Shown: piece by piece, positions 56,283 through 64,000 of the stretch
Position numbering within the stretch: the stretch's first letter is position 1
Layout: each line of letters begins with the position of its first letter
Assembly (NCBI GenBank): GCA_963978905.1
Contig: OZ022257.1
Coordinates: 44,960,203 to 45,024,202, forward strand
Length of the DNA: 64,000 nt
Direction of reading: 5' to 3'
Source of the DNA: Trichostrongylus colubriformis
Lineage: Eukaryota; Nematoda; Chromadorea; Rhabditida; Trichostrongylidae
Program-made: the position numbers and the translations under genes
Notes under the pieces: model-generated
Database searches by the model: none
What the model saw: only the letters and a program-made list of their open reading frames with translations
Told to the model about the DNA's origin: nothing

Positions 56283-56995
56283 ATGCAGTTCTACTATTTT
56301 CTTTGCCTTTCTCTTATTTTTGGATTCTACAATGGAATGATAAGAGCGGATTCAGTAAGTTGCATTTAAAGTGAGAACCATGAAGTTGTACTCACAACGA
56401 ATGGAAGGAACGCGGTAGAAAACCCACCCTACAAATGCGGTGATACTTCCAACGGTCGCTGACACGTTTCTAGTCGCTTACTTTTCTGAGGAAATCTTTA
56501 TCCGAGTGCGGACCAACTTCGGCATTTCAAAGCCATTTTTGAACTCGACTATAAATTTGACGCATTTATTCCACGATTACTCTGCAAACATTTTACAAAT
56601 GATTGAAAAGAATTAAAATCTATGAGGGAGGGCACTCACCGTCAGGAATCATTAGTGGAGTAGATGGGGGGGGGGGGGGGGGGGGAAGAGAATATCTTTA
56701 TGAAAACTCAGAAGACAGCTTCGAGCACGTGAGCTGCCAATTACCGTACCGTTTTATTCTTCTACCAGAACTTCACATCCCTGTCGGAACTCCTAAATAT
56801 TCTTGACCGTATTTGTGATTCATTACTTTCAACAAATGTGTCATTCAGAAAGACTGCACAGATGAAGTGCAAGAAGACTTGTGCAAGCTGTTGAAAAAGA
56901 ACGGTTGGTGCGACCACGCCAAATACGGAGAATACTACAGTAATATATGCGGAAAAACGTGCGCGGTTGGGAAGTGCCTAGAAAAGGCAGCATGA
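56283..56995 (+). CDS. Secreted ShKT-domain peptide, two exons, 72 aa
   Basis: Exon 56283-56354 encodes 24 residues that form a signal peptide (MQFYYFLCLSLIFGFYNG) and ends at a GTAAGT donor in phase 0. Exon 56849-56995 follows ATTCAG and encodes 48 residues to TGA. The mature part is one ShKT domain with six Cys (DCTDEVQEDLC, GWCDH, ICGKTCAVGKC) in the usual order for three disulfides. ShKT peptides are abundant in parasitic nematode secretions, and some block Kv1 potassium channels in host T cells; whether this one does is unknown. The 494-bp intron carries a G run. A poly(A) signal follows at 57056. The domain is complete. Confidence 0.88.
56667..56684 (+). repeat. Poly-G tract in the ShKT gene intron
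   Basis: An uninterrupted run of about 17 G bases. Similar homopolymer runs of C occur at about 7849-7866, 18638-18647 and 58193-58205. Confidence 0.85.
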
Positions 56996-57055
56996 AGTCC
57001 CACTTACATGTGACACCTTCATCTTCCTTGAAGTCATTCTTATTTTATTGTGGAC

Positions 57056-57061
57056 AATAAA
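57056..57061 (+). terminator. Poly(A) signal of the ShKT peptide gene
   Basis: AATAAA 61 bp after the stop codon. Confidence 0.7.
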
Positions 57062-58484
57062 CGTTTCTCATCAGGAATCCTTTGGGTATTGACATTACCG
57101 AAGAGAGGAGTCTTTCAACAGCGGTGCCTTGTTGTCTCCGTTGACCCAGTGGTACAAAAATAGCCTTGTCATCAATCTTTTCCATGAAAGAGCACGTTTA
57201 GGAAATCGGAAGTGTGAAGGCACAAAAAATCCTGGTGGGATAAGTGTAATAGTGATACACACACACATAAGGGTACACATCCGAAGCAGAGTGGCATGGG
57301 GAAGCGAAGAGACGACGCTTGCAACCTGACAGGGTGGCAAAGACGGAGATGCAGAAACACGTAGCTACGCTCTGCCTTCAGCACCACGAATTATGAACGC
57401 GGCCTTCGATCCTGCCTCTCTCGGAAAGTCATGTCACGATCGTACCGAGTAAACAGTTTAGGAGACAGAACATCATCAGCGTCGGGAGTAATTCTTCCGG
57501 CAACAGACACCACATTCATTTACCTTACTTAAGATTGAGTTGAAGAGCGTGAACTTCAGTTTATCGAATTGGAGTCAACGAGATGATCGGTAGTTCTCTA
57601 AGATTCCTATCTTCTCAACAGCTTCCAGCTTCTCACTTAGTAAGACGAGCTTTTGAGCTCCATATAGGTCACAGATCACCAAGTCTGTAGAGTAGGCGGG
57701 ATGCGATATATTTTTCGAGAATCCACACTGTTTCCCCACTGCAATGCATGACTGCTCTCTGCTTTTGAGTAGTGGAGCATAGTATTACAGTTTCCTTTGA
57801 TGGTGTGGGAAATAGTTTCCAGATAGAAATGCCATCGCCCAGTCAGTCGCAATGCCAGCATCAGCGCGTCCACGAAGATACCGGAAGTAGCATTTTGGTT
57901 TACGGTATGGACCGGTGGTCGCAGTCGCACACACGACACCTTACTAGGACGTCAAAAGTAAATTCATTGGGTTTTTCAGTTAGGAACACTCTTTTTTCTC
58001 ACTCCTGCTTACTCTCCCTTTCATTGTTTCACTTGTTTGTATGTGTGTGCTATTTCACTTATTTAATCATGAATGAATTACTGAATCATTTATGAATGAA
58101 ATCAATGCGCCCTACGCTATACCAAATTGCATTGGCATTGGTCCACTTGAAGCGTGCAGTTCGAGGTGAAGCGCGTTTGAATCGCTATAGCCCCCCCCCC
58201 CCCCCAAATGCGCGTTTTTCAACGGGATTTTCACTACGGATTATCTTTTCTGAGTTCAAATTTTTGTGTAGAGAGTACAGTCTTTCAGAATACCCTTTTC
58301 TTCCTTGCCCCCTCCCGCTGACTTTGGGGGCACCGGAACGGTATATTCGGCAGATTGTGGCCTATGAAAGTAGGGGTGTTGAGCAATGCGAAGTGTTGTA
58401 GAGGGACGGCAAAAACTCTAGAAAAAGGACGCTATAACTCTCCGGTCTTTTGCGCCTGCTCGCTTATTAGCGGTGGCAAAGATA
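57062..58484. other. Intergenic with repeat fragments
   Basis: Contains a solo family C terminus (CATAAGGGTACACATCCG, about 57266-57283) and the second copy of the dispersed repeat (57985-58330). The rest shows no gene. Confidence 0.5.
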
Positions 58485-58770
58485 CAGACGTACGAGGGAC
58501 TGAAGCAGCCAGCCGCAAACCTTCCCGCTCCCGCCGGCAGCTCCCCCGCCGATGAAGGCAGAACGACTCCCAGTGCTGCGAGATTGTGATAGAACCCAAA
58601 GTCACATTTTTTCAATGCGAGTTTGTCAGACATCACGTCTTCTGAAGTGGAATGTTTGTACTTAGAAAACATGTATTCCCAGTTCTCACTTTCTCCTTGT
58701 CTTTCTCCGAGGTGTAGCACGAACTCTACTAGGCTTTCATTGTGATAGGACGATTTATCGTAATCCACTT
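58485..58770 (-). pseudogene. Possible coding relic fused to a dispersed repeat
   Basis: The minus-strand frame at 58600-58770 reads LVEFVLHLGERQGESENWEY then MFSKYKHSTSEDVMSDKL, which resembles the C-terminal helical repeat of M1 aminopeptidases; this is a weak match by eye. The frame then runs into the GC-rich repeat also found at 35837-35910. No other exon of such a gene was found. Confidence 0.25.
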
Positions 58771-59204
58771 TGTTGCTAGTGCTTCATCCTCATTTTCTGA
58801 GCACAGGAACACGACATTTTCTTATATTCTGTGCCTGATCTTTGCCTGGTAATTTCCCTAGTATGCCATCCTGTAGTATTAAAATATCTATGAAATCACG
58901 TGATCCTTCTCTGAAAATCCCTCCAAAATGCAAGCTGCCGCAAAGCTAAGTAGAATTAGTGCGATGGGCGGAAGCCTTTGAGTTTATCCCGTCAGGTGAC
59001 GAGCTATGTCGGAGAAAAACCATCGGTCGAATGGTTGAAAATTGATTTTGCAGATAAAATCCACGTAACTGTACGCAAGTTTCTCGAGTGTCTTACAACC
59101 CGCAACGTGTGGAAGGTGGCACTGATGACACAGCTCCGCTATGTAGCATTTTCTACTGCACCACCTCACGATAGGTAGTTTGGATCCAAAATGTCTTCGT
59201 CTTC
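58771..59204. other. Intergenic, nothing recognised
   Basis: A plus-strand frame at 58978-59178 reads partly protein-like but has no support. Confidence 0.35.
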
Positions 59205-59420
59205 AAGCGGAGGTGGTATAATGACAGGTGGGGCGCACTCCCACTCTCATCATGCGGGGATCAAATCTCGCATCAGTGCTCCGCCCAGGCCAACCATGCT
59301 TATGAAAAGCACTTGTTCGTACATCAGCTGGTCCTCGCGAGCCATTTCTTAGGTCAAACCGCATCCATCTCCCTCCCATCATGTTTCCAAATGAAATTAA
59401 AATGTGCACCGCATCCCAAT
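59205..59420 (+). repeat. tRNA-like SINE, copy 5
   Basis: Reads GCGGAGGTGGTATAATGACA, then GGGGATCAAATCTCGC (B-box region), CCAGGCCAACCATGC and TCGTACATCAGCTGGTCC. It lacks part of the central body present in the copy at 15685. Confidence 0.6.
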
Positions 59421-60629
59421 TAAGGATTGATTAACGCAGAGAACTTTGTCATTATTAACTTCCTTTTTCGAAGCCTTCATAACTCGTCGCTACTCAGTTT
59501 CTTCATTTTCGCCTCGGTAGCTTTCATATGAGCTGGGGTGTGGAAGTCAAAAGTATTAAGTGAAGTGCAGGTACTGTCGCTGGTGACAAAATCACTATCA
59601 TATTCAAGAGAAAATGCAGGAAGGATAAGCATTGCCAATGGAAAGAGAGTGATCTCATGTTCCCGCTACCACTATTACAAAAGCTCTATCAAACTGAGAG
59701 AGGATACGCTTAATTCAGAATGTATGGTAGAATTTACAATCTAATATTTGATTTTAACAAGAGCACTGTATGCAGCCACAAAAAACTACATTTTACTATT
59801 TTCTGCGGCTGATCTTGGCTTCAGAACGCCTAGTAATTTCCTAGTATGCCACACTTTATCCTGAATTCATGTGTCTTAAGTGACACACGGACAATCGTCC
59901 ATAATATTTGACAGTTACACTGGTCCCCAGTGTATAACCTCACTTTTGAGTATTTCACAGTAATCTTAGACTCGATTCGATGATACTGATAAATTCTTTA
60001 ATTACAACAAAAGCTTCCACATAGAACAAACAGCAAAAAAAGTACTAGAGTATCTTAATTGTAATCCGATGCTAAGAAAACATGAGAAAAAACAAATGAA
60101 TTCTGGTTAAAAACATGAGCGACAAAAATTTAATGAGCAGATCGTTCTTTTTAATCGTAATGACTATGAAAAGGTTTGGTGCCCGGGAAGACCGTCCACT
60201 GCTTAATGGCAAGTAAGCAGAAACACGGCGTTATCTAAAATTAAAAACTGTTCGAAAACAAACATTTCAAAATAGGACAATGTAGGGCAGCGTGGCATAT
60301 TATTGGAATTTTGAAAACCGTTCAGGCATAACTAAATTCGTGCATCACATAAAGCAATAAAAGCTCAAATGTAGAAAGTATGGGAGTATTATGAGTCCCA
60401 CTGATCACTAGCTCTATACCTTCAGGTAAACGATTTCCATCTTTGAGTGACCTCGAGTTTTACAATACTCCGAAAGTAGACTTTGAGAAGAATTTATAAA
60501 TTACTTCATTCTTCGTTTTTGTCCGCAGAAGGGCGACAGCATGTCCTAATTGATCAGTAGACGTTTTGGCCATTTATCCGCAGTCTCCAGACGCAGGGGA
60601 GCAAAACGTTTCAGTGCCTCTTTACCAGA
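59421..60629. other. Intergenic, no gene recognised
   Basis: AT-rich; no frame with splice or motif support. Confidence 0.45.
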
Positions 60630-60771
60630 GTGTGTGCCGTTAAGGCAGAAAATTCGCATGGCTAGTTTGACGCGCGAGGGATGGTGCAAGATAGGGGCGT
60701 CGTACTAGTCCAGTACCATCGCGTCGCATGTCGGAAGCCGCAACGCGAATTTTCTGTCCTAATGGCACAAA
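60630..60771. mobile_element. Miniature inverted-repeat element, family B copy 2 (short form)
   Basis: Ends GTGTGTGCCGTTAAGGCAGA and, inverted, GTTTGTGCCATTAGGACAGA, both followed by AAATTCGC. At about 140 bp it is shorter than the copy at 12781 and keeps CGTCGTACTAG and CATCGCGTCG inside. Confidence 0.7.
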
Positions 60772-61000
60772 CCCCTCCCTACTAATAGCAATCAGCTGGC
60801 CGCCCCTTGCTCTCTCTCTCAAGTAGCGCGAAGAGATTACCAGAGGTTAAAACTGCAAGGCAATGTAATCTAATAAGGTCACATCGCTGTCTTCGTAAGA
60901 AAGACTCAGGGTCTCAGTGGACCCCAGAAAGCACTGGTAAAATACTATGCGAAAGTTAATGCCATGACCCGCCCTACAACTCATGTGAACGATTTTCCTC

Positions 61001-61006
61001 TTTATT
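61001..61006 (-). terminator. Poly(A) signal of the profilin gene
   Basis: AATAAA on the minus strand, about 105 bp after the stop codon. Confidence 0.65.
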
Positions 61007-61110
61007 TGACCTTATGAAGAAATACTCCGAAAATAGAGAACCATAAAATTTTGATTAAAACTATCAACCAATCTTTGTCGTTTGTTCTTACCTTACATTT
61101 CTTTCGACGA

Positions 61111-62679
61111 TCAATAATTAATGCTTTTGAAGTAATCGGCCAAAGCTCCGGTGGTTTTGCTGCAGGCTTCCGGCTGAACACCGCCTTCATAAATCGAAAT
61201 GATGACCGCTGAAACGAATAGTTCCATATTTACAGCTTCTCTATTTACTTATTCATTTATAGATTCATGATCGACCTCGATGTTCCACGCACCTTGCCCC
61301 GTTTTGTAGATGAAGAAACCTTGTGAGCCTTTCTTGCCAATTACTCGGTCGTCATCGGCATTCAGCACGAAGTACCTTAATTTTTGAAGCCATTCGGATG
61401 AGTAATGGTATGACAGAGACTTTCACAATAAGAACAAAAAAACAACACAAAATTCGTTGTGAAGCAGCCCTTTTTTTGGAATGCGTCACTAGCTTTTCAG
61501 GGCCGTCAAGGCATTTGTATGCTATTGAACTCACACAAAGAATCGATGAAAATAGCCGATGTACGAGACAGTATTTTGAGCTCGTAAATTGCTCTGGTGC
61601 CAGGTTGTGGACCCCGAAGGAATGGAAAGCATGACAGTACACTGGGTCTGGATGTTATCAGATCATAAGAGGAACCCGCCACTCCATGTGCGCCATCTAA
61701 GCTTTACAGTAGCCTTTCAAGTAATACCACCAGCTGGATACTAGCAGCAAGGCGTAATTTCTCTGGGTTCCATCGTATGTACCTGGCCGCCTTCAGACTT
61801 GACGATTTTGCAATTCTGCGATTCCGCGATTTTATATTTTGCTATTGTTTACGGTTTTTTCATCCTCACACGCAAAGTGTGGCATTGCGAAATCGCTTGT
61901 GAAAGTGCCACACGGTAAAAACGCAAAATCGCGAATTTGACGGCGGCCTATCCTATTATTTGCTACTACACTGATACGGGTGTATGCTATTGAGGGTGTG
62001 TACTCTTATGTCAGGATTTCGCACGACGAGGAGCGGCGTGCGACGCAGTGTGTGCGAGCTATGCGCGTCGCGGTAGTTTGGTCTTAAGACGGTTACACGG
62101 TAATGCCAGGGGCGCGATACGCAGTTGACTTGTGATCGCGTAAGGACTCAACAACATTGCACCTTAAGCTCGTCTGCACTACTTCGCTTGCGACATGCCG
62201 CGGTGCGAAATCCCGACATAAGGGTACGGACTCTGCTAATAAGGCAGAAAATTTGCATGGCCGCGTTTGAGGCGCGACAAAATGATGCGAGATAAGGGCG
62301 GCGTACCAGTTAGGTCCTGAAGTGATTTCTCCTAGAATGAGACGTAAACCAACGTCACCCCTTTAAGACCCATTAAATACAACGCGCCTAGCTCAAATCA
62401 TCGCGTCGGACGCTGGACGCCGCAACGAGGATTTTCTGTCCTAACCTCACACACCCCAGTACGACAAACTATTGTTTTTGAATTAGATTATTGCATATAA
62501 CAGGAGACAACTTATATTACTCTCGTGCACATATATTATTTTCAAAGCTTGAAATCTTGTGGCAATACAATAATATAAATCGTAACCTACTTTTCGCCTT
62601 CGAATTTCAGGCCAGTGCCCAGTAAACCGTCTTTGTTTGCAAAGCCTCGGCCAGCAGCAGCTGCCTCTTCCGTCGTGAT
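61111..62679 (-). CDS. pfn: Profilin, three 3' exons (N-terminal part outside window or not found)
   Basis: Exons 62591-62679, 61293-61375 and 61111-61208 join with exact phases (2, then 1). The 89 residues read ITTEEAAAAGRGFANKDGLL, then KFEGEKYFVLNADDDRVIGK, KGSQGFFIYKTGQ and GALADYFKSINY at the C-terminus, the standard order of profilins (GEKY..., D-R-I-GKKG, KT-Q, C-terminal ADYFKSI-Y). Profilin binds G-actin and poly-proline ligands and controls filament growth in the cytoplasm. The usual length is about 126-130 residues, so about 40 N-terminal residues are missing; no matching first exon was seen up to 64000, so it is probably beyond the edge. Intron 61376-62590 holds two foldback elements. 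Confidence 0.92.
61994..62231. mobile_element. Miniature inverted-repeat element, family C copy 2
   Basis: Starts GGGTGTGTACTCTTATGTCA; its right end reads TGCGAAATCCCGACATAAGGGTAC. The interior matches 14117-14356. It lies in the profilin intron. Confidence 0.7.
62232..62456. mobile_element. Miniature inverted-repeat element, family B copy 3
   Basis: Left GCTAATAAGGCAGAAAATTT and inverted right GTGTGAGGTTAGGACAGAAA. The interior matches 12781-13007 (GTCCTGAAGTGATT, CGCCTAGCTC, GACGCCGCAACG). It starts where the family C copy ends, in the profilin intron. Confidence 0.7.
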
Positions 62680-62682
62680 CTG

Positions 62683-63554
62683 AACCCTATTTTTTTTGAA
62701 ACAGTGAACTTTTCATTCGAAACTGAGATCAATGAATGAGTGAAAAATTGCTGGTGAAGCTCCCTCTATCCCCTTAGATTGATCATTAGCTACATATTCG
62801 GATGAGAGATAAAGGGATCGGTGAACACAGTTACCGGAGACGCCACGCATTCAACTTTAATGTAATCCTACAGACATTTGAATGATTTTTCGACTAACAA
62901 AATGTGTTGCGGGTACTAACGCAATAGTTTTATCAAGTAATCATTCGAGGGAGCCAATGAGAAAGGGGCGATTGACTTTGGTAAGATAAGATTCTTCGAA
63001 CCCTGTGAAAGCAGCCTGGGTTTTGCTATACCCTCACTAGAATGCCACGAAAATCCTCCTTAAGCACACAGATACGGAATGTCAACCCAGGATGTGCATT
63101 CCCTCACTCATATTCAAGGACTCAAAACTCATTGCAAGAGCGATAGTGCAAACACAGACGATCGATCACTGAAATAGTTCAGTGGCAGTCACCGCTGATC
63201 TTTAGCACAATTCCAAGAAACTCAACATGTGTTTCACTCCTACGCCTATTTCATAAGTAAACAGTGAAGATTGAGGCCATTAATAATATATCACTGTTAT
63301 ATGAAATGGAATTCAGAAATGGCATTAGAATTGCCCAAACTACTAGTGTCTCGCTGGAGCTGTACTGCATAAAAGTAAAGTCAACCCAAAATCTCAAAAA
63401 TTCTCATGACCATGACAAATTCCAAGAGTCACTTTTTCTTTCTGGTGGTAGCCTAACAATCAAACTCTATTAAGTGCTGCACGAACTTGCTGTGAGGCAC
63501 CAAGCAAACGTCCAAGGAAAATATTGGTGAAGCATAGGAAGACAATGATGTTAG
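62683..63554. other. Upstream part of the profilin gene, no exon recognised
   Basis: I looked on the minus strand for an N-terminal profilin exon (MSW...) and did not find one. Otherwise AT-rich with no motif. Confidence 0.45.
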
Positions 63555-63933
63555 AGAATCGCGCACGGAAAAAATGAGTTCCTTTGCTGCCCATGTAATT
63601 ATGATGTATTTCTCTTATAATGGTATGCAAAATTCCACAAGAGAATTTGGCTAAACACAGTGGAGCCTCAGATTAAATGCCCGCCCCGTCGTCCGCCGCG
63701 GTCGGAGACGTAGTGGGAGCAAAAAGCTATGTAAACAATCATCCTTCGTTTCCGACTGCTGCGGACGACGGACGGGCGGGCACTCACTCTTGAACTCCGC
63801 CCCCTCGGCCACTGCTTTGAGCATCTTGGCCAGATTCTCACTTTTTTACGTGAAACTTTGCACACGGCCCTCATAAACCAAATAGCATAAATGCTGGAAA
63901 TCAAAAAGAGCTAATTTTCCCGTGCACGATCCC
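63555..63933. mobile_element. Foldback miniature element, family A copy 4
   Basis: Starts GAGAATCGCGCACGGAAAAA and ends TTTTCCCGTGCACGATCCCT. GC-rich arms CGCCCCGTCGTCCGCC and GGACGACGGACGGGCGGGC face each other around a short centre, as in copies 1 to 3. Confidence 0.75.
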
Positions 63934-64000
63934 TCAAAGGCTCGAATCTTGAAGGCTGTTGTCGTTACATGGAATTTATGACAAGGTCAAGGAAGTCATG

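Overview
This is a low-gene-density, repeat-rich animal nuclear window. It most resembles a clade V parasitic nematode of the hookworm/strongylid type. Reasons: small exons with GT..AG introns (many only 45-60 bp), a nematode-style BEL/Pao retroelement with a phlebovirus-G2-like envelope, a SETMAR/bandit-like mariner, a secreted ShKT peptide gene and a metazoan profilin gene. I saw no bacterial operons, tRNA, rRNA or CRISPR. The genus is inference.

Layout. (1) 1-19178, minus strand: ten exons of one large gene whose exon phases all agree. It encodes a charged, repeat-containing protein that I could not name. It runs off the left edge, and its introns are full of foldback elements, a SINE and a mariner relic. 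(2) 19375-28812: a complete BEL/Pao element in the same orientation, with indistinguishable 406-bp LTRs, a 5-bp target duplication (CTACG), a tRNA-Gly-type primer site and one 2577-codon frame carrying gag, protease, RT, RNase H, integrase and envelope. Its leader holds an array of about seven two-stem hairpins whose outer stems differ in sequence but stay paired. (3) 28813-45500: few convincing genes (a Cys-rich small membrane protein at 29987-30710 and isolated candidate exons), with SINEs, foldback elements and a Tc1 relic. (4) 46148-50610: a full-length Mutator-like element (MULE) with about 535-bp terminal inverted repeats, a 9-bp target duplication and an apparently intact six-exon transposase gene. 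(5) 52461-53583: a broken mariner. (6) 56283-56995, plus strand: a two-exon gene for a secreted ShKT-domain peptide. (7) 61111-62679, minus strand: three 3' exons of a profilin gene, with two abutting miniature elements in one intron. (8) The right edge carries another foldback element.

Most non-coding structure is explained by at least four miniature inverted-repeat families (called A to D here) and a tRNA-like SINE with five copies. The host genes do not form an obvious pathway: a probable structural protein, profilin (actin dynamics) and a secreted peptide. The most unusual signals are the covarying hairpin array in the retroelement leader, the intact MULE, and the perfect 33-bp foldback at 18657-18733. 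All family assignments come from reading motifs; no database search was run.
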